Counted from the stretch's first letter, positions 1 to 9,362 are shown. The stretch is DNA of 64,000 nt from 62-47 sp051954235 (GCA_051954235.1 JBQCHY010000020.1:1-64000), one strand, 5' to 3'. Notes: generated by a model from the sequence alone, not told the origin. Program-made: numbers and translations.

Positions 1-1
1 G

Positions 2-121
2 GCCATGCGCCGCGCCAAAAAGCCCGCCAAGGTCGCCATCATCGCCATCGCACGAAAACTCCTCACCATCCTCAACCAGATGGCCAGAGACAACACCCCA
101 TGGCGACACAAACACTCTTGA
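2..121 (+). pseudogene. IS110-family transposase, C-terminal tail (cut by window edge)
   Basis: The first 39 codons, open from the window edge to a TGA at 119-121, read KKPAKVAIIAIARKLLTILN and then a short tail ending near TPW. This matches the conserved C-terminus of IS110/IS116/IS902 (DEDD) transposases. Only the end is visible, so I cannot tell whether the element is intact to the left. It marks a mobile element at the left edge of the backbone block. Confidence 0.7.
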
Positions 122-158
122 CCATCAACACAGTCGCCAGAAAGCAGATAAGCAAGGA

Positions 159-194
159 CTGGATTGCTTCGGAGCTCACGCTCCTCGCAATGAC
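159..194. repeat. Half-copy of intergenic palindrome, family i
   Basis: CTGGATTGCTTCGG followed by CTCCTCGCAATGAC is the right arm of the same palindrome found complete at 36161-36236 and 41571-41654. It lies between the IS110 tail and the end of the next gene. Confidence 0.65.
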
Positions 195-200
195 AGCCTT

Positions 201-1394
201 TCAGAACGCCGCCGCCAGCTCGCGTGCGCCGGGTTTGCCACTGTTGACGTCCATGCGCTCGTCGGTGACGGCGAGCAGCTTCGCCACCGTGTTATGACGG
301 ATCGCCACCGGATTGCGCTCATAGCCTGAGCGCTGGAAGAAATTCGAGGTCGGCACCCGCTCACGATAGGATTGCGGCATCGTTACCATGTCGAAGCCGG
401 TGCCGTCGCCGGTGAGGTTCATCATCTCCAGTTCGGCGGCGGTGAGCGGCTTGTGATAGCCCTTGTTGCGCGCGAAGATCACCGATGTCAGCAGCTTATG
501 GGTTTGCAGCAGCGGGCCGACATCCATGTCGAGCACCAGCGCGTGCACACCCCAACCGCGCGGCGTGGCGCCAAGCTTGGCCTGCTCGCTCCAGCTGTTC
601 GGCACCGAACGCGCAAAGGCGAGCATCTTCCGGAATGCCGCGATCTTGTGCTCCATCGCCTGACGTTGCGGGCCTGAGAGTCGCGCCGCCTTCTCTTGCA
701 GGGCTTTCAGGATGCCGGCGCCCTGCTCGGCCATCAGATTAAGCGTGTTGGTGGTGAGCAACTGATTGTAGCCCACCGCCGTCGAAATCGCACGCGCGCC
801 CGGCCGTCCTGAACTCAAGCCAGACTGCATGTCGTGATTGCCGTTGCCGCCGGTCTCGAACGAATAGACCCGCACCGCTTGTTCGCGCGTCAACCCCATG
901 GCGATGGCGGTGCGCGCATAGGCACGTTTGAAATCCATTTCATGCGCGGGGCGCGTCGGCACGAACTGATAGTATTCGCGCGCGGCCTGAAGAAAGTCCG
1001 CGACCACCGGCAGCGGCTTGTGTTCGCGCGGTTCGGTCTCGTCAGGCTCCGGATTCACCGGCCGCTTCGGCCCGTCATAAAGCGGGGGCTGGGTCAGCAC
1101 ATAATCTTCCAGCGCGATCCGCTGGCCGTCGCGGCGCTTGGCGAAACGCATGCGGCGCTTTTCGGCGATGCTGTCCCAATAGGCGCTGGCTTCAGCGTTG
1201 AAAGCCTCGCGCGCCGCGAGATAGATCTGCAACTTGCGGCGATATTCGGCGACGGCCTGCGGGCTCGCCGTCTGCGCGCGGGCGTTGACGATGTTGGCCG
1301 GCAGCGGCTGCGCCATCGCGACGATGCCCATCGGCAGGAAGAATCCCGCCGCGATCGCGGCCGGTGCGAGAAAACGAATCATTTTTGCGCGCAT
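201..1394 (-). CDS. Secreted hypothetical protein, possibly lysozyme-like fold
   Basis: About 397 residues with a cleavable signal peptide: a basic start (MRAKMIRF), a hydrophobic stretch and an Ala-Gln site near residue 30. The central part has a Glu-Thr-Gly-Gly segment about 25 residues before a GYNQL segment, a spacing that recalls the catalytic Glu and the GxxQ motif of lytic transglycosylase and goose-lysozyme folds. That link is my inference; the family itself I do not recognise beyond a conserved secreted protein of rhizobia-like bacteria. No convincing ribosome binding site separates the possible starts at 1394 and 1382. It would act in the periplasm. Confidence 0.75.
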   Translation of the reverse strand: MRAKMIRFLAPAAIAAGFFLPMGIVAMAQPLPANIVNARAQTASPQAVAEYRRKLQIYLAAREAFNAEASAYWDSIAEKRRMRFAKRRDGQRIALEDYVLTQPPLYDGPKRPVNPEPDETEPREHKPLPVVADFLQAAREYYQFVPTRPAHEMDFKRAYARTAIAMGLTREQAVRVYSFETGGNGNHDMQSGLSSGRPGARAISTAVGYNQLLTTNTLNLMAEQGAGILKALQEKAARLSGPQRQAMEHKIAAFRKMLAFARSVPNSWSEQAKLGATPRGWGVHALVLDMDVGPLLQTHKLLTSVIFARNKGYHKPLTAAELEMMNLTGDGTGFDMVTMPQSYRERVPTSNFFQRSGYERNPVAIRHNTVAKLLAVTDERMDVNSGKPGARELAAAF

Positions 1395-1474
1395 GCACCG
1401 TTGTAGCAAGCAGACTGTGAAGCCGGCATTAACAAGTCGGCAAGCACGTCGCCGCCAATCGGCTCGCGAGGAAT

Positions 1475-2107
1475 TTACTTCCAGGCGAACACCGGCTGTT
1501 CCAGTTCGGCGACGCGCGTATCGCGGCCGGCTATCACCTCGCGGAACTGATAGATCAGCGCCGCTGTCGGCGCGTGAATGTAATCGTGGTCGTGGCGAAA
1601 GCGGATCAGGCGCCGCTCGCTCTCCGGAATGCGCACGAAGTTGAAGGCATCCTCGCGCTCGATCTGGGTTAGCGGGATGCGGTGCACCGAGGCGACCTCG
1701 TCCGGATTGAGTTCGAGCCGCGCGGTATCATCGGCCCACATCACCACTGGCGTGATCAGATAACCTGAGCGGGTCGGATAATCGTCGAGCAGGCCGAGCA
1801 CGGCGCCGGCATCGAGCCTGAGCCCGATCTCCTCGTCGAGTTCGCGTAGCGCCGCCTCGACTGGAGTTTCGCCGGGGTCGCAACGCCCGCCCGGCGGCGC
1901 CCACTGGTTGCTGTGCGCGCGCAGGCTGGCCGCACGCAATGTCAGCAGCAACGCGGTTCCATCGGTCGCGTCGGCCGATCGTGCCAGCGTCAGGGCGACC
2001 GCGGCGCGTTTCAGGCCCGCAGTCGAAACATCGGGTGCGGCGCGCACGAACGTCGCGCAGCGTTCCGAGATATCTCGCCGAGTTGCATCGTTGAAGGGGC
2101 GGATCAT
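1475..2107 (-). CDS. Nudix hydrolase, CoA pyrophosphatase-like
   Basis: Residues 74-96 form a full Nudix box (G-x5-E-x7-REL-DEE-IGL), preceded by QWAPPGG. This predicts a Mg-dependent nucleoside-diphosphate-X hydrolase. Length (210 aa) and the flanking sequence fit the YeaB/NudL-type CoA pyrophosphatase group, but the substrate cannot be fixed from sequence. I chose the ATG at 2107, which starts MIRPFNDATRR; longer in-frame starts would overlap the divergent maf region. It is transcribed divergently from maf. Confidence 0.85.
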   Translation of the reverse strand: MIRPFNDATRRDISERCATFVRAAPDVSTAGLKRAAVALTLARSADATDGTALLLTLRAASLRAHSNQWAPPGGRCDPGETPVEAALRELDEEIGLRLDAGAVLGLLDDYPTRSGYLITPVVMWADDTARLELNPDEVASVHRIPLTQIEREDAFNFVRIPESERRLIRFRHDHDYIHAPTAALIYQFREVIAGRDTRVAELEQPVFAWK

Positions 2108-2226
2108 GCCCCTTGATGGCAACAGGACGCGGATTTGGCAATGTTCTTCGGCTCCGGTTGTCGAAGCGGGCGGCTTCCGATACGGTCCCGCGCGCCGCAA
2201 ACCGCCCGGAAAACCGATTCAAACTC

Positions 2227-2850
2227 ATGTCTGGCCGTTCCAAACTCGTTCTCGCGTCCGGTTCGCCGCGCCGCCTCGCGCTCCTCAATCAGGCCGGCAT
2301 CGAGCCGGATGCGCTACGCCCCGCCGATGTCGACGAGACCCCGAAGCGAGGCGAATTGCCCCGCGCCTGCGCCAATCGGCTGGCCCATGCCAAGGCCCAG
2401 GCGGCACTGGCGGCCCTGAAGCTCGACGACAATTTGCGCGGGTCCTATATTCTCGCCGCAGATACCGTGGTCGCGGTCGGCCGCCGCATCCTGCCCAAGG
2501 CCGAACTGGCGGACGAAGCCGCGCAATGCTTGCGGCTACTGTCCGGCCGCAACCACCGCGTCTACACCGCGATCTGCCTGGTGACGCCGCACGAGGCGTT
2601 CCGGCAACGGCTGGTGGAGACCCGGGTGCGCTTCAAGCGGCTCACCGAGGACGACCTGCGCGGCTACATCGCTTCGGACGAATGGCGTGGCAAGGCGGGC
2701 GGCTACGCCATCCAGGGCATCGCCGGCTCGTTCGCCGTGAAAATGGTCGGCTCCTACACCAACGTGGTCGGCCTGCCGCTGTACGAGACGGTGACCCTGC
2801 TCGGCGGCGAGAAATTCCCGATCCGCGACGGCTGGCTCAATGCCGGCTAG
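2227..2850 (+). CDS. maf: Maf-like nucleoside triphosphate pyrophosphatase
   Basis: The product begins KLVLASGSPRR, the Maf signature that binds the triphosphate, and has the ILAADTVV segment with the catalytic Asp. About 207 aa, normal for the family. Maf proteins hydrolyse non-canonical or modified NTPs to the monophosphate. The start at 2227 puts the SGSPRR motif at the usual distance; upstream in-frame codons lack family similarity. The 3' end overlaps yacG by 11 bases, so the two are co-transcribed, with tRNA-Phe next. Confidence 0.92.
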   Translation: MSGRSKLVLASGSPRRLALLNQAGIEPDALRPADVDETPKRGELPRACANRLAHAKAQAALAALKLDDNLRGSYILAADTVVAVGRRILPKAELADEAAQCLRLLSGRNHRVYTAICLVTPHEAFRQRLVETRVRFKRLTEDDLRGYIASDEWRGKAGGYAIQGIAGSFAVKMVGSYTNVVGLPLYETVTLLGGEKFPIRDGWLNAG

Positions 2851-3037
2851 GCCGTCATCGACAGACAAGACCGCCGGAAAACCGGCGGCAAAGCCCTGCC
2901 CGATCTGCGGCAAGCCGGCGACACCGGAATCGCGGCCGTTTTGTTCGGAGCGCTGCCGCGACGTCGATCTCAATCGCTGGCTGTCGGGCTCCTATGTGGT
3001 GCCGGGCCGCGACACCGACCCCGAAGACGCCGACTGA
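2840..3037 (+). CDS. yacG: DNA gyrase inhibitor / zinc protein YacG
   Basis: A 65-aa protein with four zinc-ligand cysteines (C20, C23, C35, C39) in the pattern CPIC-x11-C-x3-C, followed by DLNRWLSG, which is diagnostic for YacG. YacG binds GyrB and inhibits gyrase in E. coli. Translation is probably coupled to maf, which it overlaps. Note that an open frame extending from the neighbouring recombinase runs antisense across this gene; that extension is an accident of integration. Confidence 0.93.
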   Translation: MPARPSSTDKTAGKPAAKPCPICGKPATPESRPFCSERCRDVDLNRWLSGSYVVPGRDTDPEDAD

Positions 3038-4939
3038 CGCGATATCTGCCCAGAATAAGCCGTTGCGCCGGCTCCCGAACCCGGGCCAGGGCGCACTCCC
3101 GCCATGGCATCCACAAAGCGTCGCTGACGGGTGGACACGGCGCTCCAGCCCCACTATAAACCGGCGCGCCCGGGCTTCTCGCTCCGGCAGCAGCCCAGGT
3201 AGCTCAGTTGGTAGAGCATGCGACTGAAAATCGCAGTGTCGGTGGTTCGATCCCGCCCCTGGGCACCATTCCTGAACAGATTTACGAACCCGGGGTGTCG
3301 GCTGCCCGTCCGGTCCAAAGGTGGACCGGATGTTATCGTTTGAGCCGACGATCCGGCTCTTGTCTTCCGACACCACGATCGCGTCGACCACACTCGAAAG
3401 ATAGGCCTTCCGCGCGGCGACATCGCCTGAAGCCAGTTGCTCCCGCATCAGGCGCGTGAACCGATCGACGGCGATCGGGTCGATTTCGATCGGCGCGCCG
3501 CTGGATTTCTTCGCATAGTCCAGGGCCTCGGCCGCCCGGTCGCGGCCGGCCTTCAGCGCAGCCACCCGCTCCTTGAGCGACGGATCGGTGCCATCGATGG
3601 TGCCAGCCTCGATCGCCGCGTAGAGGCGCCCCAGCCGCTCCTCGGCCTCGGAAGCCTGGCGGGCAAGATCGACGATCCGGCGGTCGGCGGAGGCCTGCCG
3701 CTCGTCTCGTCGAGCCTTCAGGGCGAGCAGGATCGAGGTCACCCGCTCGGGCTGCAACAATTGATCGGTCAGCGCCTCAACGACCAGCTTCTCGATGACA
3801 GGGCGGGGGATCTTTCGGTTGACGCAGCTCGCCCCGTTGCCCTCCTTGTGGCGCCCCTGTTTGGTGGCCTGGATGCACTTGTAGTAAGCATAGATCTTTC
3901 CGGTCCTGGAGGTGCCCGTTGCGGTCGTCAAGGCGCAGGACATCTCGCAGTCACAGCGCACCAGCCCGCCCAGCAAGGAGGGCGCCGAGGTCAGGCGCGG
4001 CCCTTTGGCCCGCGGCTGGCGCGCAACCAGAAGGGCCTGGACTTCGTCGAACAAGGCACGATCGATAATCGCCGGAACGTCGTACTCGACGATCTCGGAG
4101 GCGTCCTTGCGCTCGCCGTCACCCTTGCGGTTGAACTCGTTGAAGCGGCGAACCCCCGTATAGGCCTCGCGGGTCAAGATCTCGTGCACGGTGCCAGTGC
4201 CGAACAACGAGCCGTTCCTCGAACGGAAGCCACGCTCGTTCAACCAGATCGCGATCTTTTTCGTGCCGAGCGGTCCGGAGCTTCCATCGCCGTTCCGCGC
4301 AAGGTCGAACGCGCGAATGACGATCTCGGCCTCGACCGGCTCGACTGCGAGCTTCTTCTTCTGCTTGTTTCCGATGATCTCGGCATCGACCGATTTGTAT
4401 CCGAAAGGAATGATGCCGCCGTTGCTAAATCCGCGGCGCGCGTTCTCCTTCATGGTGCGAGTGGTCGCCCGGGAGGTCTCCGCCGACTGAAATTCGTTGA
4501 CGATTCCGATGAACTTCCTGAACAGGTCTCCGCTCGCATCGTTGGTCAACGGCTCCGCGAACGAAATCAGCTCGACCTTGTGCTTGCGCAGTGCGCGCAC
4601 GGTGAGCTCCTGCTCGAACTGGTTTCTGAACGCGCGCGAAAACGAGTAGACGAGAATGGCATCGACCGATCGCGTGCCGTCGGTCGCGCGCGCGATCATC
4701 TGTTCGAACGCCGGCCGCTTCATGTTCGTGGCGCTTTCGCCTTCTTCGCGGAAGATGGCGACGATGTTATCACCGTCGCGCTTGCATCGGGCGATCAGCT
4801 GGTTGGATTGGTCCTCAAGGCTCAGTGCGTTCTGCGCCTGTGCATCCGTGGACACCCGTACATAGATGAGCACGTTTCGAGAAGCCTTGACCGCTTTGGT
4901 CGATGCCGTCTCCAATGCGTGAAGATGTTTGCGCGCCAT
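2855..4939 (-). CDS. Large serine recombinase / integrase whose frame runs on through tRNA-Phe
   Basis: The N-terminal resolvase domain (about residues 20-165) carries YVRVS with catalytic Ser30. A recombinase domain follows (about 190-300), then a Cys-containing zinc ribbon (about 325-375) and a coiled coil (about 405-480). It is a site-specific recombinase of the large serine type and the likely integrase of this region. Codons from about 558 on are antisense of tRNA-Phe and then of yacG/maf, with no homology to expect; the functional protein is about 555-585 aa. The start at 4939 lies only about 27 bases from truncated pglZ, so its own promoter region seems lost or lies inside pglZ. Weak SD. 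Confidence 0.85.
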   Translation of the reverse strand: MARKHLHALETASTKAVKASRNVLIYVRVSTDAQAQNALSLEDQSNQLIARCKRDGDNIVAIFREEGESATNMKRPAFEQMIARATDGTRSVDAILVYSFSRAFRNQFEQELTVRALRKHKVELISFAEPLTNDASGDLFRKFIGIVNEFQSAETSRATTRTMKENARRGFSNGGIIPFGYKSVDAEIIGNKQKKKLAVEPVEAEIVIRAFDLARNGDGSSGPLGTKKIAIWLNERGFRSRNGSLFGTGTVHEILTREAYTGVRRFNEFNRKGDGERKDASEIVEYDVPAIIDRALFDEVQALLVARQPRAKGPRLTSAPSLLGGLVRCDCEMSCALTTATGTSRTGKIYAYYKCIQATKQGRHKEGNGASCVNRKIPRPVIEKLVVEALTDQLLQPERVTSILLALKARRDERQASADRRIVDLARQASEAEERLGRLYAAIEAGTIDGTDPSLKERVAALKAGRDRAAEALDYAKKSSGAPIEIDPIAVDRFTRLMREQLASGDVAARKAYLSSVVDAIVVSEDKSRIVGSNDNIRSTFGPDGQPTPRVRKSVQEWCPGAGSNHRHCDFQSHALPTELPGLLPEREARARRFIVGLERRVHPSATLCGCHGGSAPWPGFGSRRNGLFWADIASVGVFGVGVAARHHIGARQPAIEIDVAAALRTKRPRFRCRRLAADRAGLCRRFSGGLVCR
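3193..3268 (+). tRNA. tRNA-Phe (anticodon GAA)
   Basis: A 76-nt cloverleaf: acceptor GCCCAGG pairs with CCTGGGC, D-loop AGCTCAGTTGGTAGAGC, anticodon loop CTGAAAA with GAA, T-loop GGTTCGATC, and an encoded 3' ACCA. Its 3' end is the left boundary of the accessory region: the serine recombinase gene begins its antisense 3' end here. The tRNA is intact despite the insertion. Confidence 0.97.
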
Positions 4940-4968
4940 GAGAATATCGCCCCTGCCTCAAGCCATAG

Positions 4969-5697
4969 ATCGACAATCTGGCGAGAGCGGTCCGCAAGCT
5001 CGCTGCGGCCGGCATAGGGCATTACATTCTGACGGCGGACCACGGCCATCTCTTCCATCCTTCCGACCGCGACGAGTCGATGAGGATCGAGGCGCCGGGA
5101 GGGGATCAGATCGAACTCCATCGCCGCTGCTGGATCGGGCGCGGCGGCTCAACCCCGCCTGGCTGCATTCGCGTGACGGCCGCGGCGCTTGGATACGAGT
5201 CCGATCTGGATTTTGTGTTCCCCCTTGGCAGCGGGGTCTTCAAGAGCGGGGGCGATCTCGCCTTCCATCACGGCGGCCCGTCATTGCAGGAGCTGGTGAT
5301 CCCTGTCGTTACGGTACGCACCAAAGCGCCTGCGCGTGACCGTTCATCCGCGGGGCCCGTAACTGCCAGCGGCATGCCGGACGCGGTGACGAACCGCATT
5401 TTCAGCGTGAGCATTCACCTCGACGGCAAGAATCTTTCGCTCTTTTCCAGCGATCTGCTGGTCAGGCCGTTGCTCATATTTGAGGGCAAGCAAGTGGGCG
5501 CCGTCGGCATGGCTGTGGACGGCGAGTTCGACCGCACGACAGGCTGCATCAAGCTGCAGGCCGGAAAGCCGGTCACAGTCGCCTTCCTACTCAGCGACGA
5601 GAGCGTTCCCAGCCTTCGGATCATCATACAAGACCCGGCCACGGACGCGGAGCTGTTCCGGTCCCCCGCCGACATACCCATTCGTCTTGGAGTTTAA
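4969..5697 (+). pseudogene. pglZ: BREX phosphatase PglZ, C-terminal third only
   Basis: Open from just after a stop at 4966-4968. It encodes IDNLARAVRKLAAAGIGHY followed by ILTADHGHLF, the metal-binding TADHG signature of the alkaline-phosphatase-fold PglZ protein. About 242 codons remain of a protein usually near 800 aa; the N-terminal two thirds are missing and replaced by the recombinase gene. There is no plausible start at the break; an internal ATG at 5080 could start a fragment. The natural stop is kept and brxL begins 3 bases later, as in type 1 BREX operons (brxA-brxB-brxC-pglX-pglZ-brxL). Confidence 0.85.
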
Positions 5698-5700
5698 AGC

Positions 5701-7743
5701 ATGAGTAACGGAACCCCGTCGGCCCGCGACGGACTTGACGACAAAGCAAATCAGCTCTTTGCCGGCAAGGTCGTCCGCAAAGACCTCGTCCGCAAGGTCA
5801 AGGTCGGCGCGAACGTTCCCGTTTTCGTGCTTGAGTTCCTTCTTGGGAAATACTGCGCGTCGTCGGACGAGGTCTCCATTCAGATGGGCCTGCAGGTCGT
5901 CAACGAGACATTGGCGAACAACTACATCAGGCCGGACGAATCGGCCAAGGCGCAAAGCAAGGTCAAGGAACGGGGGAAATATTCGTTCATCGATAAGCTG
6001 AAGGTTCGTCTTGTCGACTCGGATTACTGGGCGGAAGGCGTGAACTTCAACAACAAGTTTCTGCACATTCCCAGCCAGTACGTCCGCGAGTACGAGCGCC
6101 TGCTCATGGGCGGCGTCTGGGCGCAGGTCGATATGCGCTTCGAGAGCGCCGAGGAATCAAAGGGCAAAAACCCGTTCTGGATCGACAAGCTCACGCCGAT
6201 CCAGATCGCGACCTTCGATCTGGATGAGTATCGCAGCGTCCGCAAGGAATTTTCCACCGACGAGTGGATCGATCTCATGATCCGCAGCATGGGGTATGAA
6301 CCGCAAGAGATGTCCCGGCGGCTAAAACTCCTTTTCCTGGTCCGCCTCATTCCTCTTGCCGAGCGCAACTACAATCTTGTCGAGCTGGGGCCGCGGGGAA
6401 CCGGCAAAAGCTATGTCGTCCAAGAAGTATCGCCCTACACAGCGCTGCTAACGGGCGGCAGCACCGTCGCAAATCTCTTCGGCTATATGTCCGGCCGGCA
6501 GAAGGGCATGGTCCAGATTTGGGATGTTGTCGGTTTCGACGAAGTCGCCGACCTACAGAAGATGCCCAAGGAAGTCATCACAACGATGAAAACCTACTGC
6601 GAGTCCGGCACGTTCCAGCGCGGACAGGAAGCCGTCGCCGGGGACGCCAGCATCGCGATGTTCGGCAACACCAATCAACCCATCGACGTGATGGTTCAGA
6701 CAGGCCACCTGTTCGCGCCCATGCCTGATACCATTCGCGACGACATGGCGTTCATTGACCGCCTTCATTTCTATGTTCCGGGATGGGAAATTCCGCAGAT
6801 GCGGAACCAGCTGTTCACGAACCACTACGGGTTCGTCGTGGACTATCTCGCAGAAGCTCTGCGAGATATGAGGAAGCATAACTTCACCGAGATCATCGAC
6901 CGTTACTTTTCACTCGGCACCCATCTCAACGCGCGCGATCGCAAGGCCGTCAGGAAAACTGTCTCGGGTCTGATGAAAATTCTTTATCCCCATAGGGACG
7001 TAAGCCAGGAAGAGCTGGCCGAGATACTGGAACTGGCCCTTGAGGGTCGGCGGCGCGTGAAAGAGCAGCTCAAGAAAATGGGCTCCTTTGAATATTATCA
7101 GACTTCCTTCAGCTACACGCTTCAGGAGAGCGGCGAGGAAAGATTCGTCGGAGTGCCGGAGCAAGGCGGGCGGGATCTGATTTCCGCAGACCCCTTACCT
7201 CCCGGTACCGTTTATACCGCTGGCGTCACATCGGACGGCACAGTGGGGCTTTACCGCCTTGAAGTGTCGGTTTCGAGCGGAACGGGGAAACTCAAGACCG
7301 CCGGTGGCATCTTTGGGGCAATGAAGGAATCCGTGCAGCGCGCCTACGGCCACATGCGCGCGAAGCAGGCCGAACTTGGCATAGCCCGCGACCTCGAAAC
7401 TTCGGACATACATGTCGAGGTGATCGACCTCCTCGGAAACCGGGTCGAGGCGGAAGTCGGAGTAGCCCTTTTCGTGGCGGCTTACTCAGCGCTTCGAAAA
7501 GCGCCCGTGAGCCCGGCATTACTTGTGCTCGGCGACATGAGTGTGCAGGGGAACATCAAGCCTCTGCGTTCACTCACTGAGCCGCTTCAGATCGCCATGG
7601 ACAATGGCGCGAAGCGCTCGCTCATTCCTATCGAAAACAAGCGCAACTTCCTAGATGTAAGCGCTGACATCATGGAGCATGTGGACCCCGTTTTCTTTGG
7701 CGACCCGAAAACGGCGGCCATGAAAGTCTTGGGCAACGTATAA
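5701..7743 (+). CDS. brxL: BREX AAA+/Lon-like protein BrxL
   Basis: 680 aa, full length for BrxL. An AAA+ module has Walker A GPRGTGKS at about residues 230-237 and a Walker B region with D280-E281 (VGFDEVAD). The C-terminal part (about 570-680) is the Lon-protease-like domain (GDMSVQGNIKPLRSL); the usual Lon active-site block around Ser is not obvious by eye. BrxL is the last gene of type 1 BREX phage-defence operons and forms a DNA-binding AAA+ ring in studied systems. Here it follows truncated pglZ by 3 bases, and no other BREX gene is in the window, so the operon promoter is gone. Confidence 0.92.
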   Translation: MSNGTPSARDGLDDKANQLFAGKVVRKDLVRKVKVGANVPVFVLEFLLGKYCASSDEVSIQMGLQVVNETLANNYIRPDESAKAQSKVKERGKYSFIDKLKVRLVDSDYWAEGVNFNNKFLHIPSQYVREYERLLMGGVWAQVDMRFESAEESKGKNPFWIDKLTPIQIATFDLDEYRSVRKEFSTDEWIDLMIRSMGYEPQEMSRRLKLLFLVRLIPLAERNYNLVELGPRGTGKSYVVQEVSPYTALLTGGSTVANLFGYMSGRQKGMVQIWDVVGFDEVADLQKMPKEVITTMKTYCESGTFQRGQEAVAGDASIAMFGNTNQPIDVMVQTGHLFAPMPDTIRDDMAFIDRLHFYVPGWEIPQMRNQLFTNHYGFVVDYLAEALRDMRKHNFTEIIDRYFSLGTHLNARDRKAVRKTVSGLMKILYPHRDVSQEELAEILELALEGRRRVKEQLKKMGSFEYYQTSFSYTLQESGEERFVGVPEQGGRDLISADPLPPGTVYTAGVTSDGTVGLYRLEVSVSSGTGKLKTAGGIFGAMKESVQRAYGHMRAKQAELGIARDLETSDIHVEVIDLLGNRVEAEVGVALFVAAYSALRKAPVSPALLVLGDMSVQGNIKPLRSLTEPLQIAMDNGAKRSLIPIENKRNFLDVSADIMEHVDPVFFGDPKTAAMKVLGNV

Positions 7744-8309
7744 GCAGTCTTCCCGAACGTGGCAGAGCATAGAAAGGACGACAGCCCTTACTGAGGATTA
7801 TATCAATATCTCAGTAACATATGAGTTCGCAGCTTTGTTCTGATTTTCCTAAACTGACATTTCTTGAAGCTTAAAAGGGTCGCGATTGACCTAAAGCCGA
7901 AGTGCGTCGGCGGCAAGGCGGAGGCCAGCTTTGGCCCAACCCGGATGTTCAGCGGACCGCAGGCGTTATCCGGAGTCTGAGTCACGCGGCTAAATCCACT
8001 GATGTTCAGGCTGGGATTATCGCTCAAGACAGCATCAAGCACATATACTGCCATCAAGATCAAACGCGCCATGTCTCAATGAAGTTCCGGGAGATCGAGA
8101 GTACACAAGATCGCACGCGCGGATAATTAAGTTATCACTGAGTAAAATCGCAGGCATTTTAGTATTTTCGCTTAATCTCGACCAATGGATTCAAACCAAT
8201 TTACTCTTTCAGCGCAAGATAAGATTCTCTGTAGCCATACAACAGGCATGGAGCGATTGGGAAATGTGCTAAGCTTTTTGCATAAACAATTCCTCCCAAT
8301 GAGTCCCAC
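7744..8309. other. Non-coding stretch after brxL, low GC in part
   Basis: I see no convincing gene here. Short frames have no ribosome binding sites and no recognisable similarity. Composition is more AT-rich than the backbone, especially 8,120-8,300, which fits decayed foreign DNA. Confidence 0.5.
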
Positions 8310-8606
8310 ATGCCAATCAAACTGACAGCGAATTGCCAAGATGAAGAACACGAACGCATCCAAAGGCTGGAACGAGTGGCAAAAGCCGTACAAGAAAAGC
8401 ACCTAACCAAAATTATTGCACTACATGACCATAAAGGCACACTCTATGTGAACTGGTCGAGCCGTCCATCCACCCAGGAAATTCTGAATATCGTGGCAAT
8501 TTGGTCGGATGAAGCCGAGCACCATTCAAATCATGCCATAAACGGCATGCCTCTTTTAGCTGACGTACTTGGTGACAATCCCTTCAGTGGCCCTTGGTTC
8601 GAGTAA
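8310..8606 (+). CDS. Small hypothetical protein
   Basis: 98 aa, mostly charged in the first third (helical, QDEEHERIQRLERVAKA) and then a mixed segment ending in GPWFE. Codon use is even and AT-leaning like the rest of this stretch. No strong SD is visible before the ATG. I do not recognise the family. It stands alone between brxL and the decayed ATPase. It could be a cargo gene of the accessory region or a chance frame. Confidence 0.45.
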   Translation: MPIKLTANCQDEEHERIQRLERVAKAVQEKHLTKIIALHDHKGTLYVNWSSRPSTQEILNIVAIWSDEAEHHSNHAINGMPLLADVLGDNPFSGPWFE

Positions 8607-8894
8607 CAAGTGTACGAAGCTCTTCTCTTCCTGGCTAGGAAGACAGATGCAAAACTTCTGGGGTAAAACGAGCGTCTTTCGACTGAGGAGCGTCAAGTAG
8701 TTGGCGGTCGGGAGAAGGCGCGCCTCGCCGACATCTGTTATCGGCAACCGGAAGTCGACAACGACAGCAGCGCTGGTCCGTCGAGAAGCTAGCCGTTGCG
8801 GACATATTTGCGACTCACGCACATTTTTCTAGAGCTTGGCTCACTAATGGCGTAACCGCTAGAAGTCCCACCGTGACGATCTAACCGAGGGTGC

Positions 8895-9362
8895 TTAGTC
8901 GATCGGAAAAAACCCGTAGCGGCCGACGCCTTCGATCTTCGTAAATTCGACGGTTTGAACGGATAACTGAACATCGGCCGGAGGATCGGTGTTTTCGATG
9001 ACCAACACCTGCCGATCGTCCGGCAGATTTGCAAGAAACGCGTAAAAATGGGAATTTAGGTCCGTGCCACTGAGATCGTCGCCATCTCCTTCTGGCTCCC
9101 GGTAGGAAAGCAGTGGCGAGTCAAGAACGATGAAGCCCGGATGCGGAGTCTCATATTGCCTGCAGTATTGAAGCAGGCTGACTGTGAACGCCGCTTGCGT
9201 AATGGCGCGGAGCCCTTTCCCAAAAGACGTCCGGTTCTTGCCGTTGATGACCAAGTCTCGTGTCTTGGCTTCGAAATGGACGCGGTCGATCTCGGGAAAA
9301 TGCCAATCTTTCAGGGTTGAGAGGTAAGCGGCAAGGGAACCCCATCTGGCGGAGTGGTTGAT
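8895..9362 (-). pseudogene. SMC/Rad50-like ATPase, C-terminal head fragment
   Basis: The last roughly 150 codons of a larger protein. The segment SFGKGLRAITQAAFTVSLL resembles an ABC signature region, and PGFIVLDSPLLSY is a Walker-B/D-loop of Rad50/SMC-like heads. The similarity stops near 9362, where IS66-related sequence begins; the upstream part, which would hold Walker A and the coiled coil, is absent. Such ATPases are common in defence islands, so this may be another lost defence gene, but the exact family is not identified. Confidence 0.65.

Noticed and set aside
2855..3268. Recombinase residues after about 558, overlapping tRNA-Phe and yacG
   Set aside because: This part is only the antisense of tRNA-Phe, yacG and maf; it is an accidental open frame, not a protein domain.
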